Below are positions 9,030 to 19,481 of a stretch of 64,000 nt of DNA, piece by piece. The stretch is taken from contig JAVGWX010000002.1 in NCBI GenBank assembly GCA_036924085.1, positions 51,114,172 to 51,178,171 of the forward strand, written 5' to 3'. Below the pieces are notes generated by a model. It was given only the letters and a program-made list of their open reading frames with translations, made no database searches and was not told the origin of the DNA. The position numbers and the translations under genes are program-made. Numbering within the stretch: the stretch's first letter is position 1; the number at the start of each line of letters is the position of its first letter. The DNA comes from Ariolimax columbianus. Taxonomy: Eukaryota > Mollusca > Gastropoda > Stylommatophora > Arionidae.

Positions 9030-9640
9030 AGGTTAATTGAGAGTTCAACTTTTAGGAGACAATTGAAGCCTGAGGCAAACCGACCGGTTTTAAGAATGGA
9101 GATATGTTATTTGAGAGTTAACATTTTGTGGGATATAAAAAGTTTGAGACAGACCGACCGGATTTAAGAGGTGAAATCTGTTATTTGAGAGTTAACATTT
9201 TAGGGGATAAAAACAGTTTGAAACAGACCGGCCGTTTTAAAGAGGGAAAATATGTTATTTGGCTTGTCTTGGCTTCGTTCGTTCTCAATCTCCCGCTACC
9301 AAGCCATGAAAGGGCTTAAGTAGCAGAATGTATTCCAGAGAACGGAATGCGTTATGTCGTAGTTTACAGCTTGACTGCGAAATTTGCACCTTACGGTCCA
9401 ACACATCCGACTTCAGCAAGCATTTTTTTAGTCCCGGGTTAGCATTCCCTCATCGATCGCTTCTCCTTAGCCAGTCTGCCCTGCTGCAGCCTGTTATCCA
9501 GGATCACCGCGTAGAGGTGTAGAAGGGTCTTGGCAGCTTCGTTCGCTGGTCCTGACGCTAGCAGCTCAGCTATGGGTCGCTGATCACTGCAGCTCATCAT
9601 ATATGTTATTTGAGAGTTAACATTTTGAAGGATGACCCCC
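9030..9640. repeat. Tandem repeat, about 80-bp unit, split by a SINE
   Basis: Units share TATGTTATTTGAGAGTTAAC and GACAGACCGACCGG. Three to four copies at 9030-9261 resume at 9601-9640 after the insert at 9262-9600. Confidence 0.8.
9262..9600 (-). mobile_element. SINE-like element of the 'S2' family
   Basis: A 12-bp direct repeat, ATATGTTATTTG, lies at 9250-9261 and 9601-9612 and marks the insertion. The same element occurs at 60171-60611 with its own duplication and a (CTT)n left end, so it is read on the minus strand with an (AAG)n tail. It carries GCTGAAGTCGGATGTGTTGG, nearly the same core as the tRNA-SINE at 43011-43253. No canonical A/B boxes seen. The 81-codon minus-strand frame across its 5' end is probably fortuitous. 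Confidence 0.8.
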
Positions 9641-9810
9641 ACAATGACGACCCCCACTTTGCTGACCAGGCTGATATACATCATGTTTCTAGATACATGT
9701 CTTGTACGTGAGACCGCAGCCTTGGTCAGAATGTCGCACCTGACAATGACCTATCCAACTTTTAGATGTGTCTGTGTAAGAACCAATGAAATAGAAACAG
9801 AATGAAAGAT

Positions 9811-10262
9811 GGTTGTTGTTTCGAATGTTCACAATAAGTAGGTTTACTCTTTTGAGCGCCATAACAAGGACGTTAAGTGGCGGATTGCAGTAGCTTCCCT
9901 CATATCCTGATGAAGGTAGACCGGTGTCCTTCAGGCGATTGTGCTATGCTTGGCTTCATTTCCCTGTCTCTTATTACCGTGATATCACGTCTATCCCTCA
10001 CCTCGTTAGCCAGGCTACTATGAAAACAGCCCGTTTCCATGGAGGGCTGCGAGGAAGCCGTGGGCTGTGAGGAAGCCGAGAGCTGCGGGGAAGCCGAGGG
10101 CTGTGTGGGAGCCGAGGTTAGGGTCTTGGTCAGTATATTTTGCCTGACCCTGACTAACGTGTCTGACCAGTATATTTTGCCTGACCCTGACTAACGTGTC
10201 TGACCAGTATATTTTGCCTGACTCTGACTAACGTGTCTGACCAGTATATTTTGCCTGACCAG
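9811..10262 (-). repeat. (AAC)n-family repeat with its head tandemly repeated
   Basis: Starts with a short TTG run (the tail read backwards), then CATAACAAGGACGTTAAGTG, ATGAAGGTAGACCGG and GTGCTATGCTTGGCTTCATT. At 10128-10262 the terminal segment CAGTATATTTTGCCTGACC plus CTGACTAACGTGTCTGAC repeats about four times with a 37-bp period. Confidence 0.75.
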
Positions 10263-10354
10263 ACGTTAGTCTTTCTCCGGTTGGAAGATGGTAAAATATG
10301 GTGGTTAAAAAAAAATCTATTCACATTGTACAATGATTGAACGTAAAGTCTTAC

Positions 10355-10519
10355 CAGAACGATCTTCATAGTCGTAGTCAGTCACATTAATGGTCTCAAT
10401 GTTTATATTCAGTTCGTCTGATTTGAATTGTGCCATCAAATATTTGCACCATTCCACGTCATCTTTGGTGTACAAAATGGTAACTGTGCGGTACTCCGCC
10501 ATTGAAGGAATGACCTTGT
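10355..10519 (-). CDS. BCAP/BANK1/Dof-like scaffold, exon a (N-terminal TIR-like domain)
   Basis: A 165-nt exon. The acceptor is CTTTTCCCAG|ACAAGG and the donor CGTTCTG|GTAAGAC, leaving in phase 1. The Met codon at 10502 may be the real start: it begins MAEYRTVTILYTKDDVEWCK and goes on YLMAQFKSDEL. The ILYTKDD.EWCKYL block closely resembles the TIR-like opening of BCAP (PIK3AP1) and BANK1. Those cytosolic scaffolds link tyrosine-kinase or Toll signalling to PI3K, and Drosophila Dof is a relative. The open frame continues seven codons upstream of Met to the acceptor, so a further 5' exon exists upstream, noncoding if this Met is used. The four exons give about 225 residues. Alternative: another TIR/SEFIR-class adaptor. 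The family call is from memory of motifs, not a search. Confidence 0.6.
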
Positions 10520-10564
10520 CTGGGAAAAGATAGTTAGTACATGGTGTTACACGAGTATTCTAAG

Positions 10565-11000
10565 GTCAATAATGGTTCAGTGAAAGCACCAGACAAAAAC
10601 ACATATAGATAATGGTTCAGTGAAAGCACCAGACAAAAACACATATAAATAATGATTCAGTGAAAGCACCAGACAAAAACACATATAGATAATGGTTCAG
10701 TGAAATCACCAGACAAAAACACATATAGATAATGGTTCAGTGAAAGCACCAGACAAAAACACATATAAATAATGATTCAGTGAAAGCACCAGACAAAAAC
10801 ACATATAGATAAAGACTCAATGAAAACACCAGACAAAAACACATATAGATTATGGTTCAGTGAAAGCATTAGACAAAAACACATATAGATAAAGACAGTG
10901 AAAACACCAGACAAAAACACATATAGATAAAGACTCAATGAAAACACCAGACAAAAACACATATAGATAATGACTCAGTGAAAGCACCAGACAAAAACGA
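10565..11000. repeat. Minisatellite, 40-bp unit, about 11 copies
   Basis: The unit has AATGGTTCAGTGAAAGCACC and AGACAAAAACACATATAGAT. Variants AATGATTCAG and AAGACTCAATG recur in blocks. Confidence 0.9.
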
Positions 11001-11330
11001 AACAGCACTTACATAAAGGTCACAATGTGTTCGCCGGGAACAAAAGAACGACGGAAGACAACTAACAAATCACAACAAAAGACAAGACATTATGTAAAAT
11101 GAGCGGCTCTAGTTCACCGCCACGCCAGGATAGTGGGAGACACGGTTAACCAGTTAGGAAATAGAGTGGACCAAACAAGAAATGGTCAATCTGATTGCAA
11201 GCAGACAAAAACAGACAAAACGTGAGCAAATCACATTAAAAAAAAACAATCATTGTTAAACACCGCTAAAAAAACACAAACAAATATAAAAAGACACACA
11301 AATAAAAATATATGCGTAGAGAAATAAATG
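11001..11330. other. Unassigned, A-rich
   Basis: Nothing recognised apart from A-rich tracts. Confidence 0.5.
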
Positions 11331-11620
11331 ACCCAGTGGTCTTGAAGTAAGTTGTTCGCCTCGGCGGAGGTCGCGTGCTCAAATCACGGTAGAGACCGGG
11401 ATTTTTTCACCTCGATCATACAGTAAAAGTTGACACTGATCTCTGAATAGTGAGATCAAACACCCGTATTCAGTGGCGCGCACGTTAAAAATCCTTTGGG
11501 AGTTGGGAATCAAAAAGAATAGACTTAACGGCCGCTGCTCAGGCAAAATTCAAGTAAAAAATCTACTATAATTGTTGTTAGGGATTCTCTCCCCACAGAG
11601 AATATGTCGCAAAAATTGGA
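11331..11620 (+). mobile_element. tRNA-derived SINE
   Basis: The head runs CAGTGGTCTTGAAGTAAGTT, then CTCGGCGGAGGTCGCGTG, with a degenerate B box GTGCTCAAATCAC. The body includes CTGAATAGTGAGATCAAACA, GGCGCGCACGTTAAAAATCC and CTTAACGGCCGCTGC. This arrangement is common in mollusc SINEs. Confidence 0.65.
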
Positions 11621-12334
11621 CTGTGTAGCTATAACATCAGGTCTTGGTTATGTGGTTAGCGGAGCGATATAGACAGCGCATGACCGGATACGGGTCTACC
11701 TTGCTGTAATTTACGCTTCCACCACCACCAGTCTCAAAAATAGGTTATCGTATATTCCAGGGGCTACCAACCTAACGGTCTGAAACAGATACTGGGATTG
11801 ACCTGGCAAGTTACCAGTGGATTTTCACCTGCTAAAAATATGAAACAACGGGGGTCACACCTCTACACGGCGTCTAACGACACAAGTGGACTGAAGATAG
11901 ATGGATAGAATAAATGAATAAACAATAATATTTTGAGAGAGATATATAAAGAAATGCAATGCTGTAACGTCTTTCCACACATATTGTCTTTTTTGATAAC
12001 AATGACGTCACTCTTATGGTCAACACCCTGGCTGTTTGTAAATATTATTAAACATTGCACGATGAAGAGTAAGAAAACAACAAAATTTGCACAGTCGTAG
12101 GACTTGTCACTACATGTGAGGAATGCATCTGATCACCTCTTGTCTAAAAAATGAATACCTATTTTAATGAAGTCATTGCTATTACATCATGGACGGCGGT
12201 GTCTGCTACGAAAATATAAAACTTGTAATCAAAGATTTGTATTTCACCATGGCACATATTCTGTGTCGCAGATGGCATACACCCAACGATCAACAGGCAA
12301 GCCGGATTAAGTATAGTGCGTCTGTCACCTTGTG
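11621..12334. other. Unassigned sequence
   Basis: No supported gene; the short frames on both strands lack motifs. Confidence 0.5.
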
Positions 12335-13075
12335 GATGGCTTTCACATTCACTTGTAGATGGCTTTCACTTTCACTTGAAGATGGCTTTCATTGTCACTT
12401 GAGGATGGCTTTCACTTTCACTTGAAGATGGCTTTCACTATGACTTGTGGATGGCTTTCACTTGAAGATGGCTTTCACTTTCGCTTGTAGATGTCTTTCA
12501 CTTGAAGATGGCTTTCACTTTCACTTATGGATGGCTTTCACTTTCACTTGAAGATGGCTTTCACTTGAAGATGGCTTTCACTTGAAGATGGCTTTCACTT
12601 GAAGATGGCCATCACTTGAAGATGGCTTTCACTGTCACTTATGGATGGCTTTAACTTTCACTTGAATATGGCTTTCACTTGACGATGGCTTTCACTTGAA
12701 GATGGCTATCACTTGAAGATGGCTATCACTTTCACTTATGGATGGCTTTCACTTTCACTTGAAGATGGCTTTCACTTGAAGATGACTTTCACTTGAAGAT
12801 GGCTTTCACTAAGAAGATTCTTTCACTTGAAGATGGCTTTCACTTTCACTTATGGATGGCTTTCACTTTCACTTGAAGATGGATTTCACTTGAAGATGGC
12901 TTTCACTTGAAGATGGCTTTCACTTGAAGATGGCTTTCACTTGCAGATGGCTTTCACTTGAAGATGGCTTTCACTTATGGATGGCTTTCATTTTCACTTG
13001 AAGGTGGCTTTCACTTTCACTTGAAGATGGCTTTCATTTTCACTTGTGGATGGCTTTCACTTTCAATCAGTGATA
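12335..13075. repeat. Composite minisatellite, 17- and 23-bp units
   Basis: Two unit types alternate irregularly: TCACTTGAAGATGGCTT (17 bp) and the same with an extra TCACTT (23 bp). Occasional units have ATGGATGG or GTGGATGG instead of AAGATGG. Confidence 0.9.
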
Positions 13076-13170
13076 ACACTTTGTGAAAGTCTCGAACATT
13101 ATTTGGTACTTACGGTTTTCTGTGACATTTTATATAGACATAGGTAACCTATTCCAAGGTAGTAGGTAAA

Positions 13171-13752
13171 TATCTTCCGAGGCTAGGTCAGGCGCATATT
13201 GTTGCGTCAGAAAATACCATCGGCAAAATGGATGCAGCAATTCTGGTGGACTGTCGCCGGAGCTTACGTTCGCTAGCGGAGGGATTTTCTGAGTCGCTAG
13301 GGACAGTTCAAATGGTGGATTGCAAAAAACTGAAGTATCGGTACTCATTGTGAACACTTTCCGATACTTCAGTTTCTTGCTAACCACCATTTGAACTGTC
13401 CCTAGCGACACAGCGAATTCTTCTGCTAGCGAACGTAAGCTCCGGCGACGGTCCACCCGATTTGCTGCATCAGTTTTGGCGATGGCAGCTTCTGACGCAA
13501 CAATATGCGCTTGACCTGGTCTCGGAAGATCTTTCGTTAACTCACATCCTTCTTCAAACATCGTTGTCCAGTTCTTCACTGTTGTCTTCAACACACTTTT
13601 GTCACCATACACAGCCTGCATTCTGCAATGAATGTCAACTGGTCGACATCCTTCAGCTGTTAGAAACCGAATCACCGCTCGCTGATCAACTCTGGACGGA
13701 TTCCGTATCACACTCGTCAATTTTTTTGAACGGCGTGCCGAGGAAACTATGA
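13171..13752 (-). pseudogene. Mariner-like transposase N-terminus arranged as a fold-back
   Basis: From about 13720 leftward the minus strand encodes a SETMAR-type mariner N-terminus: DQRAVIRFLTAEGCRPVDIH, MQAVYGD, VKNWTTMFEEG, KDLPRPGQAH, SLRSLAEEFAVSLGTVQ and KKLKYRK. At about 13345 the coding strand flips. Positions 13171-13340 on the plus strand encode the same segment again (GQAHIVASEN, RRSLRSLAEGF, SLGTVQMV). The result is an imperfect palindrome with arms 13171-13340 and 13362-13531, about 170 bp each, and a 21-bp loop. The 196-codon minus-strand frame runs through both arms, so its C-terminal third is antisense and meaningless. Confidence 0.85.
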
Positions 13753-14279
13753 GGTGGAGGATAATGAAATGTTGCCAACTTGACGGTTGGTTTGTGCTGT
13801 TTACACCTGAAGGGGCGTCATCATGCGCATCGTACGTATGTTCACTTGGTGCAGATTGGATCCGGTTTTATTGGAACACGCGTCGTATATAGACATCTAC
13901 TTTATTCAAATATACGCACCAATGGCGGAGCGATTAGAAGTGGATGCGGACACATTATTATCGTGAACTTTAAATGGCCTTGACGCAATGCAGGAACCAC
14001 GCGATGATAGTCATTCAACTGCACAGTTGGGGACGGGAAGTTGGTAGACATCACTGGAGGGTAAGGTTTTTGAGAAAGGAATGAAAGAGGGGATGGAATT
14101 ATAGAGTAGGCCAGAATACATGACATGATCATAGGAAACACAATATTTCAAAACCACCCCAGTCGTCTCTGGACAAAGAAAACCCGGGAAACAATGGGAT
14201 CAATCAAATTGTCTACCTGCTGGTGCCCAGACGAGACCTTCAGCAAAGACCATTCCAGAAGAGTATTGCAACAGTGATG
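13753..14279. other. Unassigned sequence
   Basis: No recognised gene, repeat or terminal inverted repeat. Confidence 0.45.
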
Positions 14280-14479
14280 ACGTACCAATAAACGCCAAAA
14301 TCAGAGTAAGATTTAAAAACCGTATGGAAGTCCCCACATAATTTTAGTATGAAATTAGACTTTGACCTGATAAATCTGACTCAAGGATGAGAGAGCAGCG
14401 TCATGGTAACAAATAGATGCAACACAATCGACAAAATACAGAGCATTTGCGAACAATGAGAATTGTTAAAGGATTTTAT

Positions 14480-16010
14480 TCAGCAATCGTCAAATGCTTT
14501 CTTTTCAGCAAAAATAAATCGAGCAAAAAAAATAAATAAAAATAAAAAAAAGGATGACTCCCAATATATTACACTTGACAGAAGGAAAGGAGACATAATA
14601 AGGAGGAACACAAAAAGCTTAATGAAGAGATAACACACATGTGCAGACAGGCGAAAGAATCATGGTTAAACCAGAAATGCCTAGAACTCAAAGCACAAGA
14701 CAAATCATATGCAAAATCCATGTACAAACAAAAAATGAACTAACAGACAGACGACCACACAATCACTGGATGTTTGCAATGAAACAGCAGAGAGATACTG
14801 ATGGGAAAGGATAAAATAATCTACAGATGGGCAGAATGCATCAGCGAGTTATATGGCAACAGACTAGACTTAAATAAACAGCCCATTTAGAAGGGCCATC
14901 AATATAGCCAGTAGAGGTAAAAGATGCATTACAGAATATGAACGAAGGAATTTCACCAGGACCAGATAACATATTTAGAGATGAAATTATCGCCACGGGA
15001 GATTTTGGATTGAAGGCAATAAAAAAAGGACTAATTTGTATATGTGACTGTGGACACATCCCGACTGGCCTGAGGAAGTCTATATTCGTAGCCCTGACAA
15101 GGATACATCAAGCCATTGATTTCGAAGACCATCGCACTAATAGTCGTATGTGTCACATGACGAAAATATTAATACGAATCATCAAGAGAAAAGTGAGGAT
15201 AAAAGTAAAACCAAACATAGAAGATAAGCAATGTGGATTTATGGAAGTAAAGGGCACAATCAATGCCATACACGAGAACATATTGAGAACAATACTGAAG
15301 GGAGTTATAAAGATGAAAACATATGTATATCTGTGCTACATATACAATACCATGCCATTCGACACGAGGAAATGATCCATAGAGTTGCATGTCGGTGCCA
15401 AGGACCTGATAATTATTTAGACAATGTACTAGGAACAGACTATACGAATAGAAAACACATTAGGAAACGTCCTGCTGATAAACAAAAGGGATGAGATGAG
15501 CATATATACCGTCCCCTGATCTATTCTCTGTGTACAACACATTTATATTGCAATCTCTAGAGCCTATGCTGGAATTTCAATTGGTGGACAGAACATAAAC
15601 AATTTGCTTTACGCTGTTTACGTTGTAACTGGATTTTAAGGATGAGAGTTCTTAGATGCTACGTAGATCCAGTACTGACGTACGAACGCAAGTCATGGAC
15701 AATCAGCAGGCACGTGTAGGTTTCCTTGAAGCAACGGAAATGTGGTTGTACAGTAGAGTGTTGAAAGTTCCCAGGTCTGCAAATAAATAGAATAATGTGG
15801 TTCTTGAGATAGCACAGACACAAGTACTGCTTATGGCAAAAATCAGGACATGGCCGTCATCCATTTTGGGCATGTCATAAGAAAAGACGGATAGAAACAC
15901 ACGGTGCCAACGGGCAGAATAGCTAACATGAGGGACAGAGGCAAACAAAGAGAAGAAGCTTTGAACAGCTTGAGGGCATGGCATGTGAGGTGACCACAGC
16001 TCATAACTGA
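14480..16010 (+). mobile_element. RTE/BovB-like LINE, degenerate ORF2
   Basis: Broken frames keep the order of an RTE-type ORF2. 14610-14930: linker (LNEEITHMCRQAKESW, IIYRWAECISELY). 14938-15375: RT start (MNEGISPGPDNI, DCGHIPTGLRKSIF, QCGFMEVKGTINAI). Near 15590 IGGQNINNLLYA is followed by VY where YADD's DD is expected, so the catalytic motif is lost. 15640-15700: RVLRCYVDPVLTYERKSWTI. Finally RIRTWPSSI and the charged 3' end. It may begin as early as 14280. Not functional. Confidence 0.75.
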
Positions 16011-16187
16011 CACATGTGATACGATGAAATTGAGGTCCATGATCGGGAAAGTCAACCTGCATGGCACTTGATGATGGTGATATAAAGAAAGAGAATTGGA
16101 AGGGAAAAGAGAGCAGCATGAGAAAAGAAGTCTAAGGTAAACTACTACATCAACTACCACTACTGACGAAGACCTTATGACGTTTTG

Positions 16188-16720
16188 TTTCTGTCCTTGT
16201 GCAATCACTGAGCTATCATCTGTGTCCTATATGTGTTTTAGTCCTGGTGCAATCACCGAGCCATCATCTGTGTCCTATATGTGTTTTTGTCCTGGTGCAA
16301 TCACCGAGCCATCATCTGTGTCCTATATGTGTTTTTGTCCTGGTGCAATCACCGAGCCATCATCTGTGTCCTATATGTGTTTTTGTCCTGGTGCAATCAC
16401 CGAGCCATCATCTGTGTCCTATATGTGTTTTTGTCCTGGTGCAATCACCGAGCCATCATCTGTGTCCTATATGTGTTTTTGTCCTGGTGCAATCACCGAG
16501 CCATCATCTGTGTCCTATATGTGTTTTTTGTCCTGGTGCAATCACCGAGCCATCATCTGTGTCCTATGTATTTTTGTTCTGGTGCAACCACTGAGCCATC
16601 ATTTGTGTCCTATATTTGTCTCTGTCCTGGTGCAATCACTGATCCATTATCTGCGTCGTATATGTGTTTTAGTCCTTATGCAATCACTGAGCCACCATCA
16701 ACGTCCTATATGCGTTCTGT
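16188..16720. repeat. Minisatellite, 48-bp unit, about 11 copies
   Basis: The unit includes TGCAATCACCGAGCCATCAT and CTGTGTCCTATATGTGTTTT. The central copies are near-identical and the ends decayed. Because 48 is divisible by three, several frames stay open (up to 226 codons) as artefacts. Confidence 0.95.
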
Positions 16721-16777
16721 CAACTTGTAACCCTCAGTACCTATGCAGCTTCGGTATATTTCTCCACAAATATTTGC

Positions 16778-16843
16778 CACTGACCTTGACACTGACCTTG
16801 ACACTGACATTGACACTGACCTTGACACTGACGTTGACTGGTA
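16778..16843. repeat. 12-bp tandem repeat, about 5 copies
   Basis: Unit ACTGACCTTGAC with CATTGAC and CGTTGAC variants. Confidence 0.85.
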
Positions 16844-17007
16844 GTATTGATTACTAATCACGTGGACTATGTGGCGAGGTTGCTAAATTGTTAGTAAAAG
16901 GTTAACGAGAAGAAAGAAGAAAGTGGACATAAATAAGGAGTACTCTGAGTGGTAAGAGGTAAAACAGTGGAGTGTCACAGGGCTCGGTGTATATAACTAT
17001 TTTTTTC

Positions 17008-17029
17008 ATGTTATATATATATATATATA

Positions 17030-17082
<53 letters not shown>

Positions 17083-17116
17083 TTACTACTACTACTACTA
17101 CAACTATTACAACTAT

Positions 17117-17148
<32 letters not shown>

Positions 17149-17185
17149 TTACTACTACTACTACTACTACAACTATTATAACTAT

Positions 17186-17229
<44 letters not shown>

Positions 17230-17329
17230 TTACTACTACTACTACTACAACTATTACAACTATTACTACTACTACTACTACTACTACTACTATTACTACT
17301 ACTACTACTACTACAACTATTATAACTAT

Positions 17330-17364
<35 letters not shown>

Positions 17365-17398
17365 TTACTACTACTACTACTACAACTATTACAACTAT

Positions 17399-17431
<33 letters not shown>

Positions 17432-17855
17432 AACTACTACTAGAACTACTACTACTACAACTACAACAACTACTAGAACTACTACAACTATTGCTACTAC
17501 TACTACAACTACTACAACTACTACTACTACTACTACTACAACTACAACAACTACTACAACTACTACTACTAGTACTACTACAACTACTACAACAGCTACA
17601 AAAACTGCTACAACAGCTACTATAACTACTACTACAACTACTACACCTACTACTGCTACAACTACTACTACTACTACAACTACACCAACTATTACTACAA
17701 CTACTAATACAACTACTACACCTACTACTGCTACAACAACTACTACTACTACAACTACACCAACTATTACTACTACTACTAATACAACTACTACACCTAC
17801 TACTACTATTACTACTACTACTGCTACTACTACTGCTACAGCGAATACTTAAATT
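17008..17855. repeat. (TA)n then a long (TAC)n microsatellite with higher-order structure
   Basis: About 20 bp of TA precede roughly 830 bp of TAC/CAA triplets. ACAACTATTACAACTATT and ACAACTATTATAACTATT blocks alternate every 66-80 bp between about 17098 and 17400. Further right the tract degenerates to mixed CAACTA. Confidence 0.95.
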
Positions 17856-19481
17856 ATTACTTACAGAAAACCAATCAACTACACGCGTGGTTATCTTTGA
17901 TAACTTTATTTACTTTTGGTGCGGGTCTAGGAACATATCCGCTCCACACAGCTGTTTCCACCGTCTGATATTTCTGTCAAGTGATTCTCAAGTTTTATTT
18001 ATGCATCTAGTGTATTCAAATTTCATATCGTCCTGCATGATATATGCTCCGATATATTTATTGATAACTAGGAGCTTTAAGTGTACATGACCATAAGCAA
18101 TAATTGGTTATCATTGTTATCAAATGGCAGCGAAATCGGTAACAAAGGGTAATCCCCCTTTGGACTACTACCGTTCAAGCATGTTGTAAAGACGACTATA
18201 GAGTGTTGTATATGGGACTAGTAACCTCATCATCTAGACCTAATCGCCACACAAGCCACAACTGCAAGAACTTAGGTCAGTGATTTTATTCAGGCTTCTG
18301 TTGTTTGTTTTGAAAGTTTCTCTAGTCTGAGTTTTTCATTCTTGATTAATGTTTTGTGTTAGTGTGCTTGTACGTGTTTTCTAACATCACAGAGCGTACT
18401 GAAGAAGGTAGACCTGGGTCGTCTTAGCTGTAGTATAATTCAGGGCACCTTAGCAGGCTACAGAAATCACTTCGCTAGCCAGACGACTGTAACACTGCAT
18501 ATTTTCAGGTAGATGGCAAGGATGTCAGGATAGTATGTTGCACCTGAACCGAGTCTTAGCACACAACATGCTTCCTACAAGGAGGCTTGATGTAGTATAG
18601 TCATTTGCCTTAAACAATAGGTAAATGTGGCCCCATACCGGCCACTACTGTAGAAGATTAAATTTTGCACGATATCCAGCCATCAAAAACGCTTTTTTTA
18701 AAATTTAACTTCACTCTTTAGAGTCAAATCTTGCATTTGAAAATTCAGACACTTTCCGACAAGATAAAATGCTGAAAATTTCAGGACAAGTACACATGCA
18801 ATGACTATATTCGTTAATGATATATTTTGGACAATTTTGGGACATTTTGGACAATTTTTAATAATAAAACGAGATCATTTTTTTGTACGAAGCAGAACGT
18901 GTTTCTGTCTGCAAGAGTAGCCCAGTTAAAGGTTAAAGGCGAGGACTCGACTTCATTGTCTCAGGTTTCCCCAACTGCCTCGATCTTTATCCGCATAATG
19001 ATATGCCGCCTGTCCTCTCCAGAAAAAATTGCATTATGAACAGGACCGTCGCATCTCGAATTCTCATCACGACCGTCTGAACGCGAGGTGAATGGCTTCA
19101 CCCCCAACAAAGTCCAGTACAAACCAACACTACATACGCCTTTTACAAAACTTTATTCTGAGCTCGGGTGACTAATTTTATTTCGTGCTGTCCTTTTATC
19201 TATCTGTTGAAAAGAAGGCTCAAAATAAAAAGGTGAGGCTGTTGGTGGAACTGGACGTCGTCAGATTTATAGTCACAGCCACACTAGACTCCTACACCGC
19301 GTCGGACCAAGAGAAGAATAAAACCTTTTGATGGTGAGATAAGATTCGTTGGTGCTCTTTGTCCGACTCGGTATCTCAGCCGCCGCTTATTTCATTTATA
19401 GTTACTGGTTCTGAGGTGGATTAGAGACGTTCCATTAGTTACAGTGTCGCCCCTATGCGTTTTTTCTCCCTCTTCCATGCA
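17856..19481. other. Mostly unassigned; one partial (AAC)n-family repeat
   Basis: About 18355-18495 resembles the (AAC)n family on the minus strand (ACTGAAGAAGGTAGACCTGG, TTCGCTAGCCAGACGACTG). The rest shows nothing I recognise. Confidence 0.45.

Noticed and set aside
9439..9684. 81-codon frame (SDQRPIAELLASGPANEAAK...)
   Set aside because: It crosses the S2 insertion boundary into unrelated repeat. The second S2 copy has a stop and frame changes at the same place.
10565..11000. CRISPR-like regularly repeated array
   Set aside because: No unique spacers (the repeats are head-to-tail minisatellite units) and the context is eukaryotic. The same applies to the other arrays.
13462..13752. 96-codon plus-strand frame
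   Set aside because: Antisense of the mariner transposase N-terminus.
16177..16857. 226-codon cysteine-containing repeat protein
   Set aside because: Translation of a 48-bp minisatellite; two other frames are equally open.
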